From positions 189,102 through 253,101 of the forward strand of contig NZ_JASJUU010000005.1 in the NCBI RefSeq assembly GCF_030125375.1: 64,000 nt of DNA, written 5' to 3'. Origin of the DNA: Pseudoalteromonas umbrosa. Its GTDB lineage: Bacteria; Pseudomonadota; Gammaproteobacteria; Enterobacterales; Alteromonadaceae. Below, piece after piece: positions 9,353-18,257 of the stretch. The translations under genes were made by a program, and so were the position numbers. Each line of letters begins with the position of its first letter. Within the stretch, counting starts at the first letter, position 1. The notes beneath the pieces were generated by a model. It saw nothing but the letters and a program-made list of their open reading frames with translations. It had not been told where the DNA came from and did no database searches.

Positions 9353-10576
9353 TTACCATAAAACCGTATGTGCAGGTGATAATTTAAAATCTTTGGCACT
9401 GTCTGAGCAGCCTGATTCTGGGCTATTTACTTTTTGAAAAGCCAGCTCTAGATCAGCAAGTAAATCTTCTACATCTTCAATACCGACCGAAATCCGGATC
9501 AATGTGTCTCCAACGCCAGCTTCAAGACGAGCTTGTGGGTCCATCCCTGCGTGGGTCATAGTCGCAGGATGACAAATTAAGCTTTCAACACCACCTAAAG
9601 ACTCTGCGAGCGAGAACTGAGATAGTGAGGTTAAGAATGTCGCAGAATCTTTCAAAGTCCCCTTAATATCAAAGCTCACCATGCCACCAAAGCCATGCTG
9701 CTGCTTTTTTGCAAGTTCGTGCTGAGGGTGAGAAACAAGGCCAGGATAATATACCTGCTCAACATATGGCGATGCCTCCAAATATTGTGCAATCGCCAAC
9801 GCATTTTGTTCGTGTTGCTTTAAGCGTACTTTCAACGTTCTCAAACCGCGCAGCGTTAAGTAGCTATCAAACGGCGAGCCTGTGATCCCGATATTATTCG
9901 CCCACCAAGCAAGTTCATCACCAAGCTCTTGAGTGCGTGCGATCACAGCACCACCAACAACATCTGAGTGTCCGTTAATAAATTTAGTGGTTGAATGGAC
10001 AACGATGTCTACACCAAACGCAATTGGGTTTTGCAATGCAGGAGATAAAAACGTATTGTCCGCCGCAACCAAAGCTCCACACCCATGTGCAGCATTAACG
10101 ACAGCTTCAATATCTGTTAAACGCAAAATCGGGTTACTCGGTGTTTCTATCCAAACAATCTTAGGTGCAATCTCTGCAATTTGCGCAAGGCTGTCAGGCT
10201 GAGTCAAATCAAGTACTTTTACTTTTAATAAGCCACGCTTTTCAAGCGATGTAAATAAACGATAGCTTCCACCATAACAGTCATGTGGAATAACCAATGT
10301 ATCATCGTGATTTAACAACTGTGTGACTAAATGAACTGCGGCCATGCCAGTTGCCGTGATAATGCCTTTTTCACCGCCCTCAAGTTGAGTCAGCGTATCG
10401 GCTAATATATCGCGATTTGGATTACCACTGCGACCGTAGTCATAATCTCGCTTCTTATCAAAATCAGCAAAAGAATAGGTCGTGGATAAATAAAGAGGAG
10501 GCACAACTGCACCATGATGCTTGTCAGCATCAATACCATTTCTTACGGCAATCGTTGACTTTTTACTTTGGCTCAT
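9353..10576 (-). CDS. metB: Cystathionine gamma-synthase
   Basis: PLP enzyme of transsulfuration that joins an acylated homoserine with cysteine to give cystathionine. The 407-residue product has the family features YDYGRSGNPNRDILADTLTQLEGG, the PLP lysine context VVHSTTKFINGHSDVVGG (Lys about 200) and the C-terminal LAESLGGVESLICHPATMTHAGM. It forms metBL with the gene 4 bp downstream and is divergent from metJ, with a MetJ box in its upstream region. MetC and MetZ are the nearest alternatives, but context favours MetB. Confidence 0.94.
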   Translation of the reverse strand: MSQSKKSTIAVRNGIDADKHHGAVVPPLYLSTTYSFADFDKKRDYDYGRSGNPNRDILADTLTQLEGGEKGIITATGMAAVHLVTQLLNHDDTLVIPHDCYGGSYRLFTSLEKRGLLKVKVLDLTQPDSLAQIAEIAPKIVWIETPSNPILRLTDIEAVVNAAHGCGALVAADNTFLSPALQNPIAFGVDIVVHSTTKFINGHSDVVGGAVIARTQELGDELAWWANNIGITGSPFDSYLTLRGLRTLKVRLKQHEQNALAIAQYLEASPYVEQVYYPGLVSHPQHELAKKQQHGFGGMVSFDIKGTLKDSATFLTSLSQFSLAESLGGVESLICHPATMTHAGMDPQARLEAGVGDTLIRISVGIEDVEDLLADLELAFQKVNSPESGCSDSAKDFKLSPAHTVLW

Positions 10577-10593
10577 AGGTCACCTAGATACTT

Positions 10594-10625
10594 GGATGTT
10601 TAGACGTCTAAAAGGTTAGATGAAC
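10594..10625. promoter_or_regulatory. MetJ operator (met box array) upstream of metBL
   Basis: AGACGTCT at 10602-10609 is an exact copy of the met box consensus and forms the 10-bp palindrome TAGACGTCTA. The adjacent 8-bp registers on both sides match 4-5 of 8 positions, as expected for a tandem array bound cooperatively by MetJ dimers. It lies about 20 bp upstream of the metB start and in front of the metJ gene encoded on the other strand. Confidence 0.9.
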
Positions 10626-10904
10626 AATTTAAAGATGTCAAAACATTTATCCTTCTATATGGCCAAATAACTAGTATTTGACTATCTTATTCAAACCGAT
10701 AAAATTTCGCCACGAAAGCGATATAGGATGTCAATAAGACTGGATCTTTGACCTAATATGGCAAAAGACCGAGTATTCTGCCAATTTCCTGTACAATGCA
10801 CATGTATAAACTTTGTGCAAAGTACACACCGTCTGCAGTTCACTCAGCGCGCAAAATACAGTCTTATTTGCATCCAAGGTAAACACTGAGGCAAGTACAC
10901 AATT

Positions 10905-11225
10905 ATGGCTAAATGGAACGGTGAATATGTTCACCCTTATGCAGAACACGGTAAAAAATCAGAACAAGTCAAAAAGATCACGGTTTCAATTCCTCTGAAT
11001 GTACTTAAAGTACTGACAGATGAAAGGACTCGTCGACAGGTCAATAACCTGCGCCATGCAACAAACAGTGAATTATTGTGTGAAGCTTTTCTTCATGCTT
11101 TTACAGGGCAACCTTTGCCAAACGATGAAGATTTAAGAAAAGATAATCCTGAAAAGATCCCTGCGGAAGTTCGTGAAATCATGGAAAAAATGGGCTTAGA
11201 AATCCCAGAGATCAATGAAGACTAA
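10905..11225 (+). CDS. metJ: Methionine repressor MetJ
   Basis: Ribbon-helix-helix repressor that uses S-adenosylmethionine as co-repressor. The 106-residue product is close to E. coli MetJ (105): N-terminal MAKWNGEYVHPYAEHGKKSEQ, the DNA-contacting strand KKITVSIPLNVLKVL, then RTRRQVNNLRHATNSELLCEAFLHAFTGQPLP. It is divergent from metBL, with the MetJ box between them, which gives the usual autoregulatory arrangement. The upstream region from 10577 to 10904 holds no other gene. Confidence 0.98.
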   Translation: MAKWNGEYVHPYAEHGKKSEQVKKITVSIPLNVLKVLTDERTRRQVNNLRHATNSELLCEAFLHAFTGQPLPNDEDLRKDNPEKIPAEVREIMEKMGLEIPEINED

Positions 11226-11238
11226 GTTTTTTCAAGCA

Positions 11239-11268
11239 AAAAAAGCCTCACTAATGTGAGGCTTTTTT
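11239..11268. terminator. Bidirectional terminator between metJ and malic enzyme gene
   Basis: A perfect 13-bp inverted repeat, AAAAAAGCCTCAC (11239-11251) and GTGAGGCTTTTTT (11256-11268), with a 4-nt loop. Its T-tracts face both ways, so it serves both convergent genes. Confidence 0.93.
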
Positions 11269-11279
11269 GTATCTGGTGA

Positions 11280-12521
11280 TTAGGCCATGTAATTTTCTGG
11301 CATATCAATTTGCGCTACACCCGAATCGATTGCAGCTTGTGCCACCGCTTTCGCTATGCGAGGTAGTAAACGTGGGTCCATTGGTTTTGGAATAATATAC
11401 TCTGAACCAAACTCTAGCGTATCCACTTCTGCTGCAACCAATACTTCTTGAGGCACAGGCTCTTTAGCAATGCTGCGGATCGCTTCCACTGCGGCAATCT
11501 TCATTTCATCATTAATAGCGGTCGCACGCACATCGAGCGCACCACGGAAAATGAATGGGAAACACAGTACATTATTAACCTGATTAGGATAATCAGAACG
11601 GCCAGTTGCCATGATTAAATCATCACGTGCACCATGTGCCACTTCTGGACTGATCTCTGGATCAGGATTAGAACATGCAAACACAACTGGCTTATCAGCC
11701 ATCAACTTCAGGTCTTCCGGTGATAATAAGTCTGGGCCAGATACACCAACAAACACATCAGCTTCAGCAATGACATCTTGCAGCGTACGCTTATCCGTAT
11801 TGTTGGCAAACAGCGTTTTGTATTCATTTAAGTCATCGCGACGTGTATGGATAACGCCTTTACGGTCTAGCATATAAATATGCTCGCGTTGTGCACCACA
11901 TTTAATCAATAGCTCCATACATGCGATAGCAGCAGCACCTGCGCCTAAGCAAACAATGATTGCTTCTTTGATGTCTTTGCCTTGAATTTCAAGCGCATTT
12001 AACATGCCCGCAGCCGTTACAATCGCTGTACCGTGTTGATCATCATGGAAAACTGGTACATCACAACGCTCAATCAAAGCTTTTTCGATCTCAAAACACT
12101 CTGGTGCTTTGATATCTTCTAAGTTAATGCCACCGAATGTATCTGCAATATTTGCAACTGTATTGATAAAGTCTTCAGTTGTATTGTGCTTCACTTCAAT
12201 ATCAATTGAATCTAACCCAGCAAAACGCTTAAATAAAAGTGCTTTACCTTCCATTACAGGCTTAGACGCCAATGGACCTAAATTACCAAGGCCTAGAATA
12301 GCAGTACCATTACTAATTACAGCTACCATATTACCTTTACCTGTATAACGGTATGCATTAGCTGGATCTGCTGCAATTTCACGTACAGGTTCTGCAACGC
12401 CTGGACTATAAGCTAGGGCAAGATCTTTCACTGATTCAGCTGGCTTTGTCAGCTCAACACTGATTTTACCTGGGACGGGGTGTGCGTGGTAATGTAATGC
12501 TTTTTCACGTAAATCTGACAT
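11280..12521 (-). CDS. Malic enzyme, short form (oxaloacetate-decarboxylating malate dehydrogenase)
   Basis: Oxidative decarboxylation of malate to pyruvate with reduction of NAD(P). The 413-residue product has the family motifs AYSPGVAEPVREIA, the catalytic VEGKALLFKRFAG-like segment (VMEGKALLFKRFAG), the metal-binding VPVFHDDQHGTAIV and the Rossmann motif VCLGAGAAAIACMELL. It lacks the C-terminal phosphotransacetylase-like domain of E. coli MaeB (759 residues). It is therefore the stand-alone, YtsJ-like form. Cofactor preference cannot be told from sequence by eye. It stands alone between two terminators. Confidence 0.93.
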   Translation of the reverse strand: MSDLREKALHYHAHPVPGKISVELTKPAESVKDLALAYSPGVAEPVREIAADPANAYRYTGKGNMVAVISNGTAILGLGNLGPLASKPVMEGKALLFKRFAGLDSIDIEVKHNTTEDFINTVANIADTFGGINLEDIKAPECFEIEKALIERCDVPVFHDDQHGTAIVTAAGMLNALEIQGKDIKEAIIVCLGAGAAAIACMELLIKCGAQREHIYMLDRKGVIHTRRDDLNEYKTLFANNTDKRTLQDVIAEADVFVGVSGPDLLSPEDLKLMADKPVVFACSNPDPEISPEVAHGARDDLIMATGRSDYPNQVNNVLCFPFIFRGALDVRATAINDEMKIAAVEAIRSIAKEPVPQEVLVAAEVDTLEFGSEYIIPKPMDPRLLPRIAKAVAQAAIDSGVAQIDMPENYMA

Positions 12522-13090
12522 GACGCGATTTTTTCCTACGAGAAGTTAAAAGTGAGAGTGAGATAAAAATTCGCTAACTGCTTTAAACAATACCTTTTTT
12601 GAAAATTAATTCAAGCACTATCAGGTCTATCCTGTTAGCCGATATTTTTTGTAATTTAGCGACTTTTAAGCCACTTTTCATCAATATTTAATGCAACAAA
12701 TTAACGCATATACAAACTAAATAGGGCTACAATAGATCAATTTATATGCAAAAAAACCAATAAAATCCCCTTAGAACAACAATTACAACATTAATCTAAT
12801 TTTAAAGAAATATAGCAGCATTTAGTGACATTTAAATGACTTTAATAACAAATTCAACTCGCATAACTATTCATAACCAAGGTGAATTTAAACACTCAAT
12901 ACTAACCTAGTAATAATAAAAACTAGGTCACAGATGCGATGATTTATTATGCTAACAATCTATTGTTTTAACTATGTTATAGAACAAATATGGCAACTTT
13001 TTAATACAATACCAAGTTGAGAGTGATTTTTAATACAAGAGAAAAAGGTGAAGGTAATTATTATAGGGAATAATTGAGTGACTCTAAAAC
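12522..13090. other. AT-rich gene-free region between malic enzyme gene and rpmE
   Basis: About 570 bp with no plausible reading frame on either strand and clearly higher AT content than its flanks. It must contain the malic enzyme promoter at its left end. I see a perfect 7-bp inverted repeat, ACCTAGT (12905-12911) / ACTAGGT (12922-12928), and a direct repeat TTTTTAATACAA near 12999 with a near copy about 33 bp on. No tRNA-like or terminator-like structure is obvious apart from the rpmE terminator just to the right. Confidence 0.6.
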
Positions 13091-13094
13091 AAAA

Positions 13095-13114
13095 AAAGCA
13101 CCCGTAGGTGCTTT
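13095..13114 (-). terminator. Terminator of rpmE
   Basis: An 8-bp stem AAAGCACC (13095-13102) / GGTGCTTT (13107-13114) with a CGTA loop is followed, on the minus strand, by an uninterrupted T-run (13097 back to 13091). It lies 22 bp after the rpmE stop. Confidence 0.88.
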
Positions 13115-13135
13115 CTCTTGCTGACTAAGTCGTTA

Positions 13136-13351
13136 TTAACGCTTAGCAGATAGCGCACCGAAGCGCTTGTTGAAGCGATCAACACGACCACCTGTATCAA
13201 GGATCTTCTGCTTACCAGTGTAGAATGGGTGACATGCAGAACATACGTCTAGGTGAATGTCTTTACAAAGAGTTGAACGCGTCTCGAATTTGTTACCACA
13301 AGAACAAGTTGCTGAGATCGTCTCGTACTTAGGATGAATACCGTCTTTCAT
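13136..13351 (-). CDS. rpmE: 50S ribosomal protein L31 (bL31, zinc-binding form)
   Basis: Ribosomal protein bridging the subunits near the central protuberance. The 71-residue product is full length and keeps the zinc-binding cysteines (CSCGN near the N terminus, then LCKDIHLDVCSACHPFYTGKQ). It is therefore the C+ form that is displaced by a zinc-free paralogue under zinc starvation in bacteria that have both. Single gene with its own promoter and terminator, divergent from priA. Confidence 0.97.
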   Translation of the reverse strand: MKDGIHPKYETISATCSCGNKFETRSTLCKDIHLDVCSACHPFYTGKQKILDTGGRVDRFNKRFGALSAKR

Positions 13352-13371
13352 AGGAAACCTCTAGTTAAGGC

Positions 13372-13463
13372 CGTATCGCTCTCCAAACCCGAAGTTTGGC
13401 ACCATACGTCGTTATACAAATAAATTGGACGCGTATTTTAGGACTTTCATGTACAAACTACAA
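13372..13463 (-). promoter_or_regulatory. rpmE promoter and structured 5' leader
   Basis: On the minus strand a -10 TAAAAT (13435-13440) and a weaker -35 TTGTAG (13458-13463) are 17 bp apart. Downstream, the transcript would fold into CCAAAC/GTTTGG (13383-13388 with 13394-13399), enclosed by CGTAT/ATACG (13372-13376 with 13404-13408), before the rpmE ribosome-binding site. Gammaproteobacterial L31 leaders are known autoregulatory elements. Whether this one belongs to that class is an inference. Confidence 0.6.
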
Positions 13464-13604
13464 GCAATAAATTAGTTATTATGGGGATTTTTATTATTCC
13501 TGTTCGCTCTCCACAATTTAGCCTCACAAGCATAGGACGATAAGGTATAATCAGCCCAATTCACTTTCATGCTTTACGCAATAGGCGGATCACTTGGAGA
13601 GCAC

Positions 13605-15776
13605 ATGCCATTTGCAGCGGTCGCAATAAAAGTCCCTTTACACAAAACCTTTGATTACACCTATCAAACCACGATGACCCCTTGTGTTGGTGGTCGCGTA
13701 TGGGTCAAGTTTGCGAATCGACGTTGCATAGCGGTAGTGACCGAGCTCAAAACGCACAGTGATGTTCCTGAAGATAAAATAAAGCCGATTGAGTCCGTTA
13801 TCGATAGCACGCCTATTTTAGATGACTCGCACTTAAAATTTTTAGAATTTATTAGTCACTATTACTGCTACCCTTTCGGAGAAACCTTATTTACCGCTTT
13901 GCCGGGCGCGCTGCGTGATGGCCAAGATGTCGATAAAACGCAAGTTCCCATGCTGACATTAACTGATGAAGGGCGAGAAGTAGGAAACCTGAGAGCCAAA
14001 AAGCAACAAGCACTGCTTGAACAGCTGCGCACCGCTGGAGATGCGACACACACGGAGCTCAAAACGCTGGGCTTTACACAAGCACAAATCAAGGGCTTGC
14101 TAGAAAAACAGCTGATCCGCGAAGAGTTGCGCACAGATACGTCATGGCAAAACACGGCACTGTCTGTTGGTAGCAAACCCCTACTTAATGAAGAACAAGC
14201 AACAGCTTGCAGTGCCATCAATCATACAGACGGTTTTCGTACTTTCTTAATCGAAGGGGTCACAGGCAGTGGTAAGACCGAAGTCTATTTGCAGTGTTTA
14301 GAAAAAGTCCTCAGTGCTGGTAAGCAAGCCTTGGTACTAGTGCCTGAAATTGGTTTAACCCCACAAACAGTCAACCGATTTAAACGCCGTTTCCCAGGAC
14401 TGCCTATTGATTTGTGGCACTCTAACTTGACTGATAATGAGCGATTACATACTTGGCGTCGTGCACAACAAGCGACAACAGCACTCGTCATTGGTACCCG
14501 TTCAAGTATCTTTTTGCCTTTTAAATCGCTTGCCATGATAGTCGTCGATGAAGAACACGACCATTCATTTAAACAACAGGATAGTTTGCGATACCATGCC
14601 CGTGACTTGGCAGCATATCGAGCACACCAAGCGCAATGTCCATTGCTCTTGGGCACCGCAACCCCTGCGCTTGAGACATTAAAAAAAGCGTTAGATAACA
14701 AGTTTCAACTGCTCACACTCAGTAAGCGTGCACAAACAAGTCAAGATAATCAGTTTTTATTAGTGGATATGAAAGCACAACAAACCCAAGGCGGGTTTGC
14801 TAATACCAGCTTAAAAGCCATTGAACGCACCTTATCAATGGGCAAGCAAGCCATGGTGTTTCTTAACCGTCGAGGCTTTGCGCCTACGCTTATCTGCCAT
14901 GAGTGTGGCTGGTTAAGCGATTGCCACCATTGTAGTACCAGTGCAACGTATCATAAGACCATGCAACGTTTAGTGTGCCATCATTGTGGGGAACAACAAT
15001 ATGTCCCCCATCAATGCCCTGATTGCGGTAGCACCCAAATTATGCCAACAGGGTTGGGTACCGAGCAGCTCGAAGAGTTTGTGACTGCACAGTTTCCCGA
15101 CGTGCCTGTGAGTCGGATTGATAGAGATTCAACTCGGCGTAAAGGCAGCTTAGAAAGCGCCCTTGAAAAAATACATCAAGGTGGCGCACAAATTTTGATT
15201 GGCACGCAAATGCTGGCTAAAGGACACCATTTCCCTGATGTCGCCTTAGTCATTATTCTAGATGTAGACAGTGGCCTGTACTCCAGCGATTTTAGAGCCA
15301 CAGAGCACATGGCACAATTAATCACACAAGTGTCAGGCCGCGCAGGAAGAAGTGGCGAGCCAGGCACTGTGATATTGCAAACACACTTTCCTGAACACCC
15401 CCTGCTGCAAGATTTAGTTAACAATGGCTATCAGGACTTTGCTCGATATGCGTTAACAGAGCGCCAAGAAGCCATGCTGCCTCCTTATACACATCTGGCA
15501 TTAATCAGAGCAGAAGCAACATCGGCACACTTAGTCATGACATTTTTATCTGATCTGGTTCCTGCTCAGCCATTCTCTGGTATACAATTGCTGGGGCCGA
15601 TCCCTGCGCCTATGGAACGTCTCGCAGGAAAGTATCGCTATCAATTACATATACAAGCAACACAACGTAATGTTTTGCATCAATATCTCATGCAATTAAA
15701 GGAATATATAAGCAACCACAAGCTTGCAACACGCGTGCGTTGGAATATTGATGTTGATCCTATGGATACCTATTAA
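13605..15776 (+). CDS. priA: Primosomal replication restart helicase PriA
   Basis: 3'-to-5' DNA helicase that recognises stalled forks and loads the primosome. I choose ATG 13605 because it has a good Shine-Dalgarno (GGAGAG) and gives MPFAAVAIKVPLHKTFDY, which aligns with the start of E. coli PriA. The product is 723 residues (E. coli 732). It shows the N-terminal DNA-binding domain, Walker A (VTGSGKTEVY, about residue 215), DEEH box (VVDEEHDHSF), the paired zinc cysteines (CHECGWLSDCHHC, CHHCGEQQ, CPDCG) and helicase motifs V/VI (QVSGRAGRSG). Confidence 0.96.
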   Translation: MPFAAVAIKVPLHKTFDYTYQTTMTPCVGGRVWVKFANRRCIAVVTELKTHSDVPEDKIKPIESVIDSTPILDDSHLKFLEFISHYYCYPFGETLFTALPGALRDGQDVDKTQVPMLTLTDEGREVGNLRAKKQQALLEQLRTAGDATHTELKTLGFTQAQIKGLLEKQLIREELRTDTSWQNTALSVGSKPLLNEEQATACSAINHTDGFRTFLIEGVTGSGKTEVYLQCLEKVLSAGKQALVLVPEIGLTPQTVNRFKRRFPGLPIDLWHSNLTDNERLHTWRRAQQATTALVIGTRSSIFLPFKSLAMIVVDEEHDHSFKQQDSLRYHARDLAAYRAHQAQCPLLLGTATPALETLKKALDNKFQLLTLSKRAQTSQDNQFLLVDMKAQQTQGGFANTSLKAIERTLSMGKQAMVFLNRRGFAPTLICHECGWLSDCHHCSTSATYHKTMQRLVCHHCGEQQYVPHQCPDCGSTQIMPTGLGTEQLEEFVTAQFPDVPVSRIDRDSTRRKGSLESALEKIHQGGAQILIGTQMLAKGHHFPDVALVIILDVDSGLYSSDFRATEHMAQLITQVSGRAGRSGEPGTVILQTHFPEHPLLQDLVNNGYQDFARYALTERQEAMLPPYTHLALIRAEATSAHLVMTFLSDLVPAQPFSGIQLLGPIPAPMERLAGKYRYQLHIQATQRNVLHQYLMQLKEYISNHKLATRVRWNIDVDPMDTY

Positions 15777-15781
15777 CTGTT

Positions 15782-16321
15782 ATGGCACAACACGATTACA
15801 TAAATAAAACGCCCAAAAAAAAGGGCCAAAAAAAACCACAGCCAAAAGTACAAAAACCATTTCCTAAAGTCCTTGCTGTTTTTGCTCTGCTGCTTATAGG
15901 AGGCTTTGGTTATGGTCTGTGGTTTATCAAAGAACATGCAGATCCTGCCAAAGTACAGCAGGCACAAAAAGCGGCTGAACCTGTCGCTGTAGTCGAAGAG
16001 AAAAAAGAGCTACCACGCCCGCCCTCTTTTATCGATGACATGAAAACAGCTGAAGTTGAAGCTGAGGTGAAAGTCATCAAATCAAGAGGCCCTTTTCAAA
16101 TGCAATGTGGTTCATTTCGAACCTACGAGCAAGCAGAGAAACGCAAGGCCCGCATCGCATTTGCTGGATTATTATCTGAAATACGCCGTACCGAAGGTAG
16201 CAATGGCGTGTGGTACCGTGTTCGTTTAGGTCCTTATGATAAGAAGCGTGATGCTGAAAGCGACAAGAATAGACTACAGCGTATTAAAATCGTTGATTGT
16301 GGAATTTGGGGCTGGACTTGA
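15782..16321 (+). CDS. ftsN: FtsN-like SPOR-domain cell division protein
   Basis: The 179-residue product has a basic cytoplasmic N terminus (KTPKKKGQKKPQPK), one membrane segment at about residues 29-50 (VLAVFALLLIGGFGYGLWF), a charged linker and a C-terminal SPOR domain (about 102-179: GPFQMQCGSFRTYEQAEKRKARIAFAG...GIWGWT). SPOR domains bind denuded glycan at the septum. The place between priA and hslV is that of ftsN in many gammaproteobacteria, including E. coli. It is shorter than E. coli FtsN (319), mostly in the linker. It follows priA by 5 bp. Confidence 0.85.
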   Translation: MAQHDYINKTPKKKGQKKPQPKVQKPFPKVLAVFALLLIGGFGYGLWFIKEHADPAKVQQAQKAAEPVAVVEEKKELPRPPSFIDDMKTAEVEAEVKVIKSRGPFQMQCGSFRTYEQAEKRKARIAFAGLLSEIRRTEGSNGVWYRVRLGPYDKKRDAESDKNRLQRIKIVDCGIWGWT

Positions 16322-16344
16322 ATTTAGCCCAACAGCCCTCATCT
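16317..16344 (+). promoter_or_regulatory. Candidate sigma-32 (heat-shock) promoter of hslVU
   Basis: CTTGAA at 16317-16322 and CCCTCATCT at 16336-16344 match the heat-shock -35 (CTTGAAA) and -10 (CCCCATNT) elements with suitable spacing. It lies about 50 bp upstream of hslV and overlaps the end of the ftsN-like gene. hslVU is a classic sigma-32 operon. A sigma-70-type TATAAT is also present at 16357-16362. Confidence 0.6.
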
Positions 16345-16395
16345 ATGCATTTATTGATATAATTATCCGAGGCAAAGGCCTCTTTAAGGAATACT

Positions 16396-16914
16396 ATGAC
16401 TACTATCGTAAGCGTTCGTCGCGATGACAAAGTTGTTATCGGCGGTGACGGCCAAGTGTCTCTTGGCAATACGGTGATGAAAGGCAACGCAAAGAAAGTG
16501 CGTCGCCTTTACAACGGTAAAGTACTAGCTGGTTTTGCTGGCGGTACAGCCGATGCGTTTACATTATTTGAGCGTTTCGAAACTAAATTAGAAATGCACC
16601 AAGGACACCTAACACGTGCGGCTGTGGAAATGGCCAAAGATTGGCGTACAGATCGCGCACTGAGAAAACTAGAAGCGCTCCTTGCTGTTGCGGATGAAAC
16701 CGCATCATTGATCATCACAGGTAATGGTGATGTGGTGCAGCCAGAGCATGACCTGATCGCTATCGGCAGCGGGGGTAACTTTGCCCAAGCAGCAGCCACT
16801 GCTCTAATTGAAAATACTGATTTAAGTGCACGCGAAATCGTCGAGAAAAGCTTGAAGATTGCCGGTGACATTTGTGTATTCACTAACAACTTCCAGACCA
16901 TCGAAGAATTGTAA
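16396..16914 (+). CDS. hslV: HslV (ClpQ) peptidase subunit
   Basis: Proteasome-like N-terminal-threonine peptidase that forms the proteolytic core of HslUV. The 172-residue product starts MTTIVSVRRDDKVVIGGDGQ. After loss of Met1 the exposed Thr2 is the nucleophile, and the GDGQVSLGNTVMK segment is diagnostic. Length is close to E. coli HslV (176). Shine-Dalgarno-like AAGGAA precedes the ATG. hslU follows after 11 bp. Confidence 0.98.
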   Translation: MTTIVSVRRDDKVVIGGDGQVSLGNTVMKGNAKKVRRLYNGKVLAGFAGGTADAFTLFERFETKLEMHQGHLTRAAVEMAKDWRTDRALRKLEALLAVADETASLIITGNGDVVQPEHDLIAIGSGGNFAQAAATALIENTDLSAREIVEKSLKIAGDICVFTNNFQTIEEL

Positions 16915-16925
16915 TAGGAAAATCC

Positions 16926-18254
16926 ATGACAGCAATGACACCTAGAGAAATCGTTCATGAGCTAGACCAGCACATCATTGGTCAAGACAAGGCTAAAAAA
17001 GCGGTTGCTATCGCACTTCGTAACCGCTGGCGTCGCATGCAACTTAATGACGATCTTCGCGCTGAAGTCACCCCAAAGAACATTCTGATGATTGGTCCAA
17101 CTGGTGTTGGTAAAACCGAGATAGCTCGTCGCCTAGCCAAGCTTGCCAACGCGCCTTTTATCAAGGTGGAAGCGACTAAGTTCACCGAAGTGGGTTATGT
17201 GGGTAAAGAAGTTGAAACCATTATCCGCGACTTAGTTGAAGTGTCATTCAAGATGACCCGCGAGCAGCAAACTAAAAAACACAAGCACCGTGCAGAAGAA
17301 GCGGCAGAAGAACGCATTCTTGATGCGCTATTGCCACCAGCAAAAGACGCATGGGGCGAAGCACAGCCAGCTGAAAATAGCTCAACACGTCAGGTTTTCC
17401 GCAAGAAACTACGCGAAGGCCAGTTAGACGATAAAGAAATCGACATCGATATTGCTGAAACATCACCGCAAGTTGAAATCATGGCTCCTCCTGGTATGGA
17501 AGAAATGACCAACCAACTGCAAGGCATGTTCCAAAACTTATCAGGCGATAAGAAAAAGAATCGTAAGCTGAAAATCAAAGAAGCATTCAAACTGCTTATT
17601 GAAGAAGAAGCTGCAAAGCTGGTTAACCCTGAAGAGCTTAAAGAACAAGCAATCTTCGCGGTTGAGCAAAATGGTATTGTATTTGTTGATGAAATTGACA
17701 AAATCTGTAAGCGTGGTGAAGCATCTGGACCAGATGTCAGCCGTGAAGGTGTACAACGTGATTTACTACCGTTAATTGAAGGCTCAACAGTCAGTACCAA
17801 GCACGGTATGGTGAAAACGGATCACATCTTGTTTATTGCTTCAGGTGCTTTCCAAATGGCAAAGCCTTCAGATCTTATTCCTGAACTACAAGGCCGTTTA
17901 CCTATTCGTGTTGAACTAGAAGCGCTGACAGCTAAAGACTTTAAACGCATTCTAACAGAGCCTCACGCTTCACTGACTGAGCAACAACAAGCTCTGTTAA
18001 AAACAGAGCAAGTGTCTGTCGATTTTACTGATGATGCAATTGAGCGCATTGCAGAAGCTGCATGGCAGGTCAATGAGAAAACAGAAAACATCGGTGCACG
18101 ACGCCTTCACACTGTGATGGAAAAACTGATGGAAGAAATCTCTTTTGACGCGTCAGAGAAATCAGGTCAGTCACTGACCATTGATGCTAAATATGTTGAA
18201 CAGCACCTAGACATACTCGTCCAAGATGAAGACTTAAGCCGCTTCATCCTATAA
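16926..18254 (+). CDS. hslU: HslU (ClpY) ATPase subunit
   Basis: AAA+ unfoldase that feeds substrates to HslV. The 442-residue product (E. coli 443) has Walker A GPTGVGKTEIARRLAKL, the pore loop GYVGKEVE, an inserted I domain (about 110-240), Walker B GIVFVDEIDKI, sensor 2 ENIGARRLHTVMEKL and the C-terminal tail ending LSRFIL, which docks into HslV. Operon partner of hslV. Confidence 0.98.
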   Translation: MTAMTPREIVHELDQHIIGQDKAKKAVAIALRNRWRRMQLNDDLRAEVTPKNILMIGPTGVGKTEIARRLAKLANAPFIKVEATKFTEVGYVGKEVETIIRDLVEVSFKMTREQQTKKHKHRAEEAAEERILDALLPPAKDAWGEAQPAENSSTRQVFRKKLREGQLDDKEIDIDIAETSPQVEIMAPPGMEEMTNQLQGMFQNLSGDKKKNRKLKIKEAFKLLIEEEAAKLVNPEELKEQAIFAVEQNGIVFVDEIDKICKRGEASGPDVSREGVQRDLLPLIEGSTVSTKHGMVKTDHILFIASGAFQMAKPSDLIPELQGRLPIRVELEALTAKDFKRILTEPHASLTEQQQALLKTEQVSVDFTDDAIERIAEAAWQVNEKTENIGARRLHTVMEKLMEEISFDASEKSGQSLTIDAKYVEQHLDILVQDEDLSRFIL

Positions 18255-18257
18255 ATT

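Noticed and set aside
9349..9399. Upstream extension of MetL
   Set aside because: It would overlap the metB 3' end; the family start MTKVVHKFGG fits 4 bp after metB.
10731..10949. A 72-residue cysteine-rich frame on the minus strand across the metJ start
   Set aside because: Antisense to metJ and its promoter region, without a ribosome-binding site; a chance frame.
13569..13604. Upstream extension of PriA
   Set aside because: The extra 12 residues have no homology to PriA starts, while ATG 13605 has GGAGAG and matches the family.
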